64,000 bases of DNA, from positions 124,001 to 188,000 of the forward strand of contig CAKUAI010000003.1 in assembly GCA_934636245.1 (NCBI GenBank). The letters run 5' to 3'. Every line of letters begins with the position of its first letter. Within the stretch, counting starts at the first letter, position 1. Position numbers and translations under genes: made by a program. Positions 25,163 through 33,713 of this stretch are shown in pieces. Source of the DNA: an uncultured Coriobacteriales bacterium (GTDB lineage Bacteria; Actinomycetota; Coriobacteriia; Coriobacteriales; UMGS124). Under the pieces are notes generated by a model that was given only the letters and a program-made list of their open reading frames with translations, was not told the origin of the DNA and did no database searches.

Positions 25163-26344
25163 CTACTGCAAGGTCACGAAAAGCCTCGTGACGAAGCCGG
25201 CCTCGTTGCAGCGCCAGCGCCAGCTGAAATACGTTCCCCAGAACTGCCCTGCGGCATCGAGCTGGTAGAACGTGTTGTCGAGCGTCTCGCCGTCAATATA
25301 GAAGTCGAGCATGTCGATGACGCAGCCAGGATAGGTGTACACCGCTTGAATCGCGGCGTCGGCCAGCGTGCAGGTCTCGGGGGAAAGACGCACGTACCCC
25401 GGGCGGCCCAAATCGACGGGCGAGTCGTGCCGGGGCGTCCATCCCCAGTGGTCGCGTGCCAGCGTCTGCTCCGACACCATGAAGTAGAACCGCTGGGCGC
25501 CGATGTCCTCGTCCATGTCGTCCCAGGTGACGTCGGAGTAGTACCAGGTACCGCCGATGCACGTCATGTTCCAGGTGTGCAACATCTCCTGGCTGTCAAC
25601 GACCTCGCAGGGGATGCCGAGCCGCTCCATGACGAGCGCGAAGGCCGACGAGTAGCCCGTGCAGACTGCCTTGCCAAAGGCGAGGGCGCCCAGCGGCGTG
25701 CGCGACATGGTGTCGAGGATGTAGGGCTCAACCACGTCGTGGTCGTAGGCAACGTTGTTCTGCAGCCAGTCGTACACGTACAGCGCCTTGTCATATTCGC
25801 TGGCAGCGGGGTCAATCTGCGCGACAAGCGAGGTGATGGCGGCGTCGAGGTCGGCCTGGTAGGTCGCAAGCGCCGCGTTGTCGATGCGGTAGCTCACCTG
25901 GAAGGAGACGGTCTCTTCTCCGCGCGTCGAGTAGTCGATGGTCAGATAGTGGGCTGCCCAAGGTGCCGTGTGCAGGTATTCGAGGGCAGCCTCGAAGTCC
26001 TCGGTGCTGATATGGCTTGCCGAGATGTCCACCAGATCGAGGCTGCAAGCGATGAGCGTCTCATACAGCGCCTGCAGCGCGGCCAAAAAGCCTTCGGAGT
26101 ATTGGGCGCGGTCGGCGTCGGTGATGCCTGGTACGCTAGGCGCAGCCGGGGTATCGGCCCCGCAAGACGAGGCAGGCATCGAGACCTGCGCACTGTCCTG
26201 GGCCCCCTGCGCCTCAAGTGCATCCCCGAAGACCGAGCGCGCGGCCCAGGCGGGGGAGGCCCTGCCCATCAAGCACGTGCCGGCAGCGAAAGTAAGCCCG
26301 ACGACAAGGTCGCGGCGGGAGACGGTGCGTTCGACGTGCTTCAT
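25163..26344 (-). CDS. exported transglutaminase-like (cysteine protease fold) protein
   Basis: 393 residues. A Tat-like signal (SRRDLVVGLTFAAG) is followed by a helical region of about 130 residues and a transglut_core domain. The triad is visible: Cys in GKAVCTGYSSAF (about 225), His in MLHTWNM (about 255) and Asp in YYSDVTWDDM (about 270). In bacteria such domains act as cell-surface peptidases or amidases; the substrate is unknown. It lies 9 nt downstream of the DedA gene, so it is probably in one operon with it. Confidence 0.88.
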   Translation of the reverse strand: MKHVERTVSRRDLVVGLTFAAGTCLMGRASPAWAARSVFGDALEAQGAQDSAQVSMPASSCGADTPAAPSVPGITDADRAQYSEGFLAALQALYETLIACSLDLVDISASHISTEDFEAALEYLHTAPWAAHYLTIDYSTRGEETVSFQVSYRIDNAALATYQADLDAAITSLVAQIDPAASEYDKALYVYDWLQNNVAYDHDVVEPYILDTMSRTPLGALAFGKAVCTGYSSAFALVMERLGIPCEVVDSQEMLHTWNMTCIGGTWYYSDVTWDDMDEDIGAQRFYFMVSEQTLARDHWGWTPRHDSPVDLGRPGYVRLSPETCTLADAAIQAVYTYPGCVIDMLDFYIDGETLDNTFYQLDAAGQFWGTYFSWRWRCNEAGFVTRLFVTLQ

Positions 26345-26353
26345 GGGCCCTCC

Positions 26354-27076
26354 TTATGCGAAGTGCTTGCCCTCGCGCTTGTCGGCCGTCTGATCGGAAT
26401 CGGCCTCGCTCGTGGCGGCAGCCTTCTTCCTGCGCTTTGCCTGCCAGCCCTTCACGACGCCGATGGCAGCGGGAATGGCCGAGATGGCGATGATGAGCAC
26501 GAGCACGAGCTCAAAGTGCTCCTGCACAAAGGGCACGCCGCCGAAGAAGTAGCCCAGCAGGGTGAAGACAGACGACCAGGTGATGCCGCCCAGGATGTTC
26601 CAGATGACGAAGTGGTGCCACTTCATGCCGCCCATGCCCGAGAGGAACGGCACGAACGTGCGGATGAAGGGGAAGAAACGGCCGAGGAACACGGCGAGCG
26701 GGCCCCACTTGTCGATGAGGGCTTGAGACTTCTCGATGCGCTCGGGGGTCATCGACTTGACCTTGCCCGAGGCGATGATGCGCTGGCCGAAGAAGTGGCC
26801 GATGGCGAAGTTGCACTGGTCGCCCAGGATGGCTGCGCACCACACGGTGAGCAGCAGCGGGAAGAGCGACAGTCCGCCGCCGTCAGCTGCAAAGCAGCCG
26901 GCTGCGAACAGCAGCGAGTCGCCTGGCAGGAACGGGAACACGACCACGCCGGTCTCGATGAAGATGATGAGGAACAGCGGCGCGTACACCCACACGGCGC
27001 CCAGGCCGGTAATCCAACCGGCGATGGCGGTGCGCGGGTCCTGGATGAGTTCGATCAGGTATTGGATGGGGTTCAT
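26354..27076 (-). CDS. DedA family (VTT domain) membrane protein
   Basis: 240 residues. The SNARE-associated/VTT core is visible: FIETGVVVFPFLPGDSLLFA, GDQCNFAIGHFFG, FLGRFFPFIRTFVPFLSGMG and WNILGGITWSSVF. DedA proteins work in envelope lipid homeostasis (undecaprenyl-phosphate or phospholipid flipping is reported for family members). The Lys/Arg-rich cytoplasmic tail is typical. It is the first gene of a short operon with the transglutaminase-like gene and is divergent from a LysR gene. Confidence 0.95.
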   Translation of the reverse strand: MNPIQYLIELIQDPRTAIAGWITGLGAVWVYAPLFLIIFIETGVVVFPFLPGDSLLFAAGCFAADGGGLSLFPLLLTVWCAAILGDQCNFAIGHFFGQRIIASGKVKSMTPERIEKSQALIDKWGPLAVFLGRFFPFIRTFVPFLSGMGGMKWHHFVIWNILGGITWSSVFTLLGYFFGGVPFVQEHFELVLVLIIAISAIPAAIGVVKGWQAKRRKKAAATSEADSDQTADKREGKHFA

Positions 27077-27390
27077 GCGGGGGAGCGATCCTTCCGTGAG
27101 GCGGGCAACGTGCGTGCAAAAACGATCCGGCTGCAGCCTTGGTCCTGCCGACGCCGCGGCAAAGCCTCAAACGCATCCGAACTGGGGTCAAACAAAGCCT
27201 GCTGCAGTATACCCGCCCTTTACGCGCTGCCCCCGCCTCCCGCCAATCCTTGACATGGTTTTTGCTTGTGGCAGATGAGGACTGCACATACAAGGAGGTC
27301 GCCCCGGCAGGTCATGCGACGGCGCCGCATTGGCGCAGACGAGGGGCGAGTGTAGAATGGTGCCACCGGTCTTTCCGAGGAGGGGGCTCG

Positions 27391-28461
27391 ATGGACGAGA
27401 AACAGCTGGGGGCGTTTCAGGCCGCATATGAGACGGGGAGCATGGCAAAGGCGGCGGAGGAAGTCATCATCACGCCGCAGGGGCTTTCCCGCCTGATTGC
27501 CTCGCTTGAGGCGGAGCTGGGCGGGCGGCTTTTTACGCGGACGAGCCAGGGCGTCGTTCCCACCGACCTTGGGCGCAAGGCGTATCCCAGGACCATGAAA
27601 ATACTCGCGCTCATGCGGGAGATGCGCGTCGACGCCGATGATGGGCGAGAGGTCGTCTCCGTGGCGTCCACAAGCGGTGGTCTCACGTATTTCGGCAGCG
27701 CTTTGTTTGACGACTTCGAAAAGGAATGCCCGGACGTCGTTGTGCGCGTGGAGGAGGGCAACGACGAGCATATCGCGCGGATCGTCGCCGCCGGCTTGGC
27801 CGATTGCGGGATTCTTTCGGGGTCGCCCGACCTTACGCGGTTCGACTCCACTCTTTTGGCGCGGCATCCTCATGCGCTTATCGCTCGGCCCGATGACCCG
27901 CTTGCCCTTCTCGCCGCTTCCCGGGAAGACGGCTGCGTTACGCTCGAGGACCTTCAGGGGCGCACCGTTGGCATTATGGGCGAGGGATTCAGCCCTTACA
28001 ACTACATTCGGGAGCGCATGCTGCGCGACTGCGTTGCGCCTGCCGCGCTCATCGGCTTTGCGGAAATGCATACGGGTATTGTTCGCGTTCGTTCAGAGGG
28101 GCTGTGCGTCATCACGACCGATTTCGTCGTGCCTCCCGGCACAGATGAGAGCCTGACAATTCTGCCGTTTCGCGACAAGCAGTTTACCTGGGATGAGTAC
28201 GTCGTTGTCCCACGCGGCGTCAAGCCTTTTGAGGGCGTCGTCAAACTGCGCGATTTTCTCCCCCGCTGGTATCAGCAGCATGAGCGGGCCCTGTTCCCCT
28301 GGCGCAGCCCCGACGGCGCATGGCCGACGCCGCGCCCGTTGGGTTTCTTTCTGTGCTGGTGCGCTAGAGCCTTTTACGCAGCGGGCTCCATGTCCTTGAT
28401 CTTGGCGCCGACGAGCAGGCCGAACGTGACGCAGGCGGAGATGGCGGAGCCGACGAGGTAG
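27391..28461 (+). CDS. LysR-family transcriptional regulator
   Basis: 356 residues. The N-terminal winged HTH reads TGSMAKAAEEVIITPQGLSR, then LEAELGGRLFTRTSQGVVPT; a LysR substrate-binding domain follows to about residue 300. The ATG at 27391 is preceded by GAGGAGGGGG. The C-terminus is about 50 residues longer than usual, and its last 88 nt run antisense over the 3' end of the flavoprotein gene at 28374-29924. The HTH resembles that of the LysR at 30062-30955, so the two probably descend from one duplication around the flavoprotein. Confidence 0.9.
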   Translation: MDEKQLGAFQAAYETGSMAKAAEEVIITPQGLSRLIASLEAELGGRLFTRTSQGVVPTDLGRKAYPRTMKILALMREMRVDADDGREVVSVASTSGGLTYFGSALFDDFEKECPDVVVRVEEGNDEHIARIVAAGLADCGILSGSPDLTRFDSTLLARHPHALIARPDDPLALLAASREDGCVTLEDLQGRTVGIMGEGFSPYNYIRERMLRDCVAPAALIGFAEMHTGIVRVRSEGLCVITTDFVVPPGTDESLTILPFRDKQFTWDEYVVVPRGVKPFEGVVKLRDFLPRWYQQHERALFPWRSPDGAWPTPRPLGFFLCWCARAFYAAGSMSLILAPTSRPNVTQAEMAEPTR

Positions 28462-29924
28462 TGATTGCCCTCGATGGAGCGCAGCATCATCTCGCCCAGC
28501 ACGAAGAGCCTGCCGCCGCCCACGGGGCGCTTGTACTGGTCGACAGCCTGGAAGTCGTCATCGCAGATAAAGCCGATGGTGGGGGCGTACAGGATGCAGG
28601 GACGGTTTGCCCATGCGTAGTACGGGGGCTTGTCCAGGGGGAAGGGGTCGCTCGTGCCGGCGCCGTTCAGATACTGCCTGTGGAAAAGTGTGTCCTCGCC
28701 GTTGGCCATGTCCTCGTTGTACTTGGCGAGCGTCTCGGCAAGCTTGGGGGCGTTGATCTTCTCGGCCAGCTCCTCAATTGTTTCGCCGCTGATAAGGTAC
28801 TCGAGCTTGCTCTCGGTCAGGCCGAGCGGGTTGCCCTGCGCCATGGCGGCGTCGTAAATGTTCTGGTCGATGACGGTGTAGGCGAAATACGTGCCGGTGT
28901 CGGGGTTGATGCCCTGCTTGATGAGGTCGCGCGAGCGGCTGTTGGTCCAGTACTGGCCGTCGTCGGTGAAGCGCTCACCGTCCTTGTTGACCAGAATCGC
29001 GCCGAACTGGCAAAGCTCGCAGTAGTTGAGCGTGCCAGAGGGCTCGTAGCCTTCCACGAAATAGAGGTTCGAGCGGCCCCACATTGCGGCACCGAGCTGC
29101 ATCGCGGCGAGGAAGCCGTCGCCATAAGCGCCCAGGCCGGTCACCTTGTCGACTTTGCTTGCGCCGGGGAGCATCTCCTCCATCATGGTGTCGTTGCGCA
29201 TGAAGGCGCCCGTGGCAAGGACGGTGGCCTTTTTGCCGCGAATGGCAATCGTGTTTCCGTCCGGATCGGTGGCGTAGGCACCCAGAACCGTGCCGTCGCC
29301 ATCGGCGATAAGCTCGGTGAAGGGGGTCTCGAACTTGATCTCGACGCCCTCTTCCACGCAGTGCTCCTCGAGCAGCGCGCAGAGCTGGCGCGGGTCGGTG
29401 ACGTAGGTGCGGTTGGTGCTGTGGCCAGACGAGTTGATGACGGGACCGAACTCAAGACCCCAGTCGCGAAGCAGGTTGTAGGCGTCGGTGCAGTTCTCGG
29501 TAAAGGTGTGCACGAGGTTCTCGTTGCGTAGGGTGTCGGCGCTGGGGTAGTCGCCGTCGGCGCCGCCCCAGGCAAGCATGTCCTCGGCCATAGCCTCGGG
29601 AGAGTCCTCGATGCCCGCCTCCTCCTGTCGGTCGGTGCAGCAGGCGGAATAGTTACCCATGCAGTAGCACGTGGAGGACGTGAAGACGTTGTCTTCGCGC
29701 TCGAGAACAATGACGCTCTGGCCGTCGGCGGCTGCGGCGTACGCGGCGCTCAGGCCGGCAGAGCCAGCTCCGAGAACAAGTAGGTCGCACTCGAAGTCCT
29801 ATGCTTCGGGAACCTTGCCGTTGGCGGCTGCCGGCTCATCGGCGAGGGCCATACCAGTGGCAAGGGTGGTGCATGCGGCCGTTCCGGCGCCAGCGATGAA
29901 ATTACGACGGGTCATATCGTGCAT
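28374..29924 (-). pseudogene. Tat-exported FAD-dependent oxidoreductase E with in-frame amber codon
   Basis: Read through, this is an ordinary 515-residue flavoprotein: Tat signal MTRRNFIAGAGTAAC, FAD motif GAGSAG just after residue 50, LVNKDGERFTDDGQY and the C-terminal loop GEMMLRSIEGNHYLVGSA. Codon 42 is TAG (29799-29801), placed between the signal peptide and the FAD domain; both sides are in the same frame and intact. The start at 29924 has AAGGGGA upstream. An internal start at 29660 would lack the FAD P-loop. Either a recent nonsense mutation, possibly TGG or CAG to TAG, or read-through or sequencing error. The LysR gene at 30062 lies 137 nt upstream on the same strand. Confidence 0.85.
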
Positions 29925-30061
29925 GATAAATCCCCTTCTTTTGGCGGGGCCCCCTTGGCCCTGCTCGCAATTGGTACATTACGGTTTCGCCGAGAAGCTG
30001 GGAATAAACGGCTGAGACAGGGGGTCTCAACCCATAGTGGTGCCACGCTTGTTGACGGTCG

Positions 30062-30955
30062 TCAGCACATGCGGTGGTTATGCGACTTTGACCAGGAAAG
30101 CGCGAGCTCACGATAGGCCAGGGCGGCGGGAGTCAAGGTCCGAGCCTTGGACGTGACGAGATAGATTTCCCAGAAGAAGTCGTCTTCCTCGAAGGGGATG
30201 ACAACGGTGCTCGCCCAAGGGGTCCTCTCCTGCCAGTAGTCGGCGCCGATCCACACGGCGTTGTTGTCGTTGACGAGCGGCATCGCGCTGTACGTCTCTA
30301 TCACGCCTCTGATGCGGCTCCTGTCGACATCGGCTTTTACGAGCCTGTCGCATACGCCTTGAAAGTCCACGTAGTCGCGGCCAAGAAGCGTGACGGTTTG
30401 ATTTGCAAGGTCGGCGAGGCGAACGCTCTCGCGTTTTGCAAGCGGGTTTGCCTCGTGAACGACGAGTATGTGCTTGAACGACATGAAATGCTCGACGGTA
30501 TACGCTTCGTCGTCTATCGGTCCGCCGATGAAGCCTATCTCGGCTTCTCCGGAGCCAAGCATCTCAAGCGCCACTCGGTCGGTGACGTCGTCCATGATGA
30601 GTTTGACGTAGGGGTTTTCGCACTTGAAGGTGTACGTGAACTCATCGTCGAGGTACACGAGTGTTCCTGTGGTGGCGGCAATTCGTATCTCGGCGTTGGT
30701 TTGGCTGTTTGCGTCGCTTGAGACCTGTTCGAGGGCCTGCAGGAACTCCGCGGCCTTGGGATAGAGCGCCTGCGCATGGCTTGTGGGGACCGTCCCATGG
30801 GGCGATCGGATGAAAAGCACGGCGCCCAACTCTTCCTCCATGCGCCTGATTGCCTTGGACAGGCCTTGAGGCGTCATGTAGAGCCTCGACGCCGCCTTGG
30901 TGATGCTCCCGCAGTCAATGACCTTGACAAACGCCTCAACGCTGCTGATGTCCAT
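30062..30955 (-). CDS. LysR-family transcriptional regulator
   Basis: 297 residues. The HTH reads CGSITKAASRLYMTPQGLSK, with EEELGAVLFIRSPHGTVPT, followed by a full substrate-binding domain (AEIGFIGGPIDDEAYTVEHF, IPFEEDDFFWEIYLV). It is transcribed toward the amber-interrupted flavoprotein 137 nt downstream, and its HTH resembles that of the LysR at 27391 on the other side. It probably controls that reductase. The inducer is unknown. Confidence 0.92.
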   Translation of the reverse strand: MDISSVEAFVKVIDCGSITKAASRLYMTPQGLSKAIRRMEEELGAVLFIRSPHGTVPTSHAQALYPKAAEFLQALEQVSSDANSQTNAEIRIAATTGTLVYLDDEFTYTFKCENPYVKLIMDDVTDRVALEMLGSGEAEIGFIGGPIDDEAYTVEHFMSFKHILVVHEANPLAKRESVRLADLANQTVTLLGRDYVDFQGVCDRLVKADVDRSRIRGVIETYSAMPLVNDNNAVWIGADYWQERTPWASTVVIPFEEDDFFWEIYLVTSKARTLTPAALAYRELALSWSKSHNHRMC

Positions 30956-31047
30956 GCTGCCGCCTTTGTCCGAAATTAACGACCAATGACATTATGGGAG
31001 ATGCCGCTGCGTTTGGCTCTCAGAAACCTTGCGGCTTGCATAAGAGA

Positions 31048-31082
31048 GCCGCCCTCCTGCCTCGATGAGGCGAGAGGGCGGC
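31048..31082 (-). terminator. terminator of the exported Fe-S flavoprotein gene
   Basis: GCCGCCCTC pairs with GAGGGCGGC (9 bp), with an inner TGCCTCGATGAGGCG hairpin. It lies 38 nt beyond the stop codon at 31120. Confidence 0.75.
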
Positions 31083-31119
31083 CGTATGCTGCAGTGTTTT
31101 GGGGGATGTCTTGCCTTAC

Positions 31120-31989
31120 TTAGCCCTGCATGGTGAATTCGCTGGCGCGAACAAGCTGCTCATGAGCGGGCAGGTCGGCGTAGATGTTGCGGCCGAACTC
31201 GTAGGCAGCCTCGAGACCGCCGGTGTCCTCGATGTGCTTGAAGCTGCCCTGACGGTGCATCTCGGCGTTGGCACCCCAGCTGTTCTCGCCACAGCCGCCC
31301 ACGAACAGGTGGCCGCGATCGTGCAGGCCGATGTAGTTGCAAATGGCGGTGTGGTACCACTCGCGCACCCAGTTGTAGGTGTACCAGCCCGTGTCGGCGG
31401 AGGAGATGAGCAGCGCGACGTCGAGGTTGCGGTACATCTCATGCCAGTCGTGCGGCAGGTCGTAGATGTTGGAACCGTCGCTGACGCGGTAGAAGAGACG
31501 CTCGATGGCGTTCTTGAGCATGCCGGTGACCATCCAGTAACGCATGGGCGTTGCGAAGACGATCATGTCGTAGTTCCAGTAAGCGTCGACAATCTGCTGC
31601 ATGTCGTCGTCCCAGATGCAGGTGCGGTCCTCGCTCTGGCGGCAGTGGCCGCAGCCGATGCACGGCTTGAGGTCCATCTGGCCCAGCAGGAACGTCGTGA
31701 CCTCGTGGCCCATCTCCTGGGCGCCACGGGCGAACTCATAGGCCATCTTGGCGGTGTTGCCCTCGGTGACGTCCTGACCCGAACCCACGAGGATGGCAAT
31801 CTTCTTGGGCTCCTGAGCGGGCAGGTCCTCGGCGGCCACGTAGTCGGGGATGTACGGGTCGTCCTCGGAGGAGGCGGTGTCGGCCTTGGCCTGCTTGGTG
31901 CTAGTGGTAAATCCCAGAGCGCTCAGTGCGGCAGCGCCAGCGGCCATGGTCTGGGCAAAGCCTCGACGGCTCATTTCCATCTCAATCAT
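31120..31989 (-). CDS. Tat-exported iron-sulfur flavoprotein (flavodoxin fold)
   Basis: 289 residues. MSRRGFAQTMAAGAAALSAL is a Tat signal, followed by a linker and a flavodoxin-fold domain (AILVGSGQDVTEGNTAKMAY; FATPMRYWMVTGMLKN). CIGCGHCRQSEDRTC gives C-X2-C-X2-C-X7-C, the compact motif of Isf-type iron-sulfur flavoproteins. Start: the ATG at 31989 with GAGGGA upstream; frames from 32061 add an unlikely N-terminus. Export of such a protein is unusual since pyridine nucleotides are cytoplasmic. An electron-transfer role for the exported flavoreductases is inferred. The cytoplasmic relative is at 15769-16395. Confidence 0.88.
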   Translation of the reverse strand: MIEMEMSRRGFAQTMAAGAAALSALGFTTSTKQAKADTASSEDDPYIPDYVAAEDLPAQEPKKIAILVGSGQDVTEGNTAKMAYEFARGAQEMGHEVTTFLLGQMDLKPCIGCGHCRQSEDRTCIWDDDMQQIVDAYWNYDMIVFATPMRYWMVTGMLKNAIERLFYRVSDGSNIYDLPHDWHEMYRNLDVALLISSADTGWYTYNWVREWYHTAICNYIGLHDRGHLFVGGCGENSWGANAEMHRQGSFKHIEDTGGLEAAYEFGRNIYADLPAHEQLVRASEFTMQG

Positions 31990-32218
31990 TTGATTTCCCT
32001 CACCCTTGGAATCCTTTATTCGCAGCTGCTTGACATGTAGTCTAGGGTGTGGAATGGGCAAACGGAATAAATGAGATCTTGCCCGGGGGCAACGAAATGT
32101 TGAGGGCAGTCACGCCTTCGAGCCTGTTCTGTCCAATTGGCTCGACGTCATGCACGGGCGACGGGCGGTGGGCAAAAATCAAAGCTCCTTCTAGTCACTG
32201 CCAGCGATTTTCGCGAGG

Positions 32219-32437
32219 TCATGCACCTCGCTTCTGTGCGACGACGTCTATTCCAAGCATTTGGGCGAGGCGAAGTGCCCGGCCCATCTCTACGGTGGGC
32301 TTGCCGCGCTCGACGTCGGAGACGAAATTGATTCCCACGCCGCACCATTCTGCCAGGTCGGTTTGTGTGAGGCCCTGCTCTTTTCGGGCCTGTCTAATAA
32401 GCGCGCCGAAGTCAGACACGTTTGCGACGGTTGTCAT
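32219..32437 (-). CDS. small XRE/HipB-like HTH regulator
   Basis: 72 residues: DFGALIRQARKEQGLTQTDL, then VGINFVSDVERGKPTVEMGR and LGIDVVAQKRG. This is the compact HTH_3 fold of HipB-like antitoxin regulators. GGAGG 7 nt before the ATG at 32437 sets the start. No HipA-like kinase gene lies on either side, so it is an orphan. Three matching palindromes spaced exactly 39 bp apart lie directly upstream, indicating autoregulation. Confidence 0.9.
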   Translation of the reverse strand: MTTVANVSDFGALIRQARKEQGLTQTDLAEWCGVGINFVSDVERGKPTVEMGRALRLAQMLGIDVVAQKRGA

Positions 32438-32459
32438 GGGCATGCCTCCGGAATTGCGA

Positions 32460-32555
32460 TTCACGCGAACGAATGAAATTCTACCAGACTCGCTGTGATT
32501 CACTCGTACGAGTGAAAATATCTTTCTAAAAGATTAATTCGCCCGTTCGCATGAA
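32460..32555. promoter_or_regulatory. three phased operators for the HipB-like regulator
   Basis: TTCACGCGAACGAATGAA (32460-32477), TTCACTCGTACGAGTGAA (32499-32516, a perfect 18-bp palindrome) and TTCGCCCGTTCGCATGAA (32538-32555). The centres are 39 bp apart in both intervals. The first site lies next to the translation start of the regulator. Confidence 0.75.
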
Positions 32556-32628
32556 GTTTGTCTTGAGCGAAACCGGGTGGGAGGAGGGCCGTTTCTGAAT
32601 GGGGCGCGCTTTGTCTTGGTGCGCGTCC

Positions 32629-33552
32629 CTACTCCGCCACTGCTTGTGCCAGCGACCAGAACGCTTTCGTCGCGCGGCGCATGTCGGCACCGCTGCCGCG
32701 TGGACCTGCGGGTTTGCGCACGACGTAGGTCCCGAACCACTCGCCGCCTTCCACTGCCAGGCGCAGGGCCACGAAGCCGCGCGGGGTCTCGGCCACCGAG
32801 GGCGGAAAGCCGAAGCACGAGGCGTTGTACTCGTAGAGCAGGTGGCCCAAGAGGGCGGCGTCGGTCACGGTGGCGCAGATGTTGGGATGGACGTCCTCAT
32901 CGGCGCAGCGCTGCATGACGAAGCGATGCACGTGGTTGTGTTGGCCGGCGGTTACAAGCCGCAGGTGGTTGAGGTCGCACAGCTCAAGATACGGCCTGCC
33001 CGCCAGGGGATGGTCGGCGGGGATGTAGAGCCATACGCCCACGCGCCGCACGCATGTGAAGTCGAGCGAGCCCAGAAGCGCCGGGTGCGAGCCGACGATG
33101 CCGACGTCTGCATTGCCGCGCTCCACCGCCTCGAGCACGGTGTCGGTGCTCATCTCCTCGATGTAGAGGGCAACCTGCGGGTGCATGGCGGCATAGCGCT
33201 CGAAGAGGCCTTTCGGCACGGCTTTGCGCCCGCCGGTAACGAGGGCGATGTTGAGGGGCTCGCGCAGCTCGCCGTGTGCGTCGGGCGCGCCTCCGGGGTG
33301 GCGCAGGGTGCGCTCGCAGAGCTGGTCGAACGCGGCCACGACCCTGCGGCCCCCGCTCACGAGCTCCTCGCCGCGGTCGGTGGGCACGTACCCTGCGTCG
33401 ATGCGCTCGAACAGGCGCGCCCCCGCCTCGGCCTCCAGGCTGCGTACCGTCTTGGCCACAGCCTGGCGGGACACGTGCAGCCGCTCGGCCGCCTTTGTGA
33501 GCGTGCCGCAGTCGTTGAGCGCGATGATGTAGCGCAGGTCTCGGATGTCCAT
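32629..33552 (-). CDS. LysR-family transcriptional regulator
   Basis: 307 residues. The HTH reads CGTLTKAAERLHVSRQAVAK, with LEAEAGARLFERIDAGYVPT, followed by the substrate-binding domain (NADVGIVGSHPALLGSLDFT). The MDIRDLRYI start at 33552 matches the family; the frame open to 33630 runs into the intergenic operator. It is divergent from flavoprotein F, 161 bp apart, with a candidate LysR-type inverted repeat GTAAC-N5-GTTAC between. Confidence 0.93.
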   Translation of the reverse strand: MDIRDLRYIIALNDCGTLTKAAERLHVSRQAVAKTVRSLEAEAGARLFERIDAGYVPTDRGEELVSGGRRVVAAFDQLCERTLRHPGGAPDAHGELREPLNIALVTGGRKAVPKGLFERYAAMHPQVALYIEEMSTDTVLEAVERGNADVGIVGSHPALLGSLDFTCVRRVGVWLYIPADHPLAGRPYLELCDLNHLRLVTAGQHNHVHRFVMQRCADEDVHPNICATVTDAALLGHLLYEYNASCFGFPPSVAETPRGFVALRLAVEGGEWFGTYVVRKPAGPRGSGADMRRATKAFWSLAQAVAE

Positions 33553-33582
33553 GCGGGTCCTCGTTGCCTCGGTGAAACGTAC

Positions 33583-33597
33583 GTAACTAAAGGTTAC
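33583..33597. promoter_or_regulatory. candidate LysR-binding inverted repeat
   Basis: GTAACTAAAGGTTAC: 5-bp arms with a 5-nt centre, a T-N11-A-type dyad between the LysR gene and flavoprotein F. Short, so only suggestive. Confidence 0.45.
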
Positions 33598-33713
33598 CCG
33601 AGACGTAATCTCAAGTGGCGCTTTACGCATTGCATCCGTCTAAACTCCCCACTCGAAAGGCGGCGCAAAGGGGCGCCGTCGCACGGGGATTTCCAGAAAT
33701 GGAGACGATTCAC

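Noticed and set aside
25127..27253. Plus-strand ORF of 708 residues
   Set aside because: Runs antisense through the transglutaminase-like and DedA genes, which have clear motifs; composition is that of a shadow frame.
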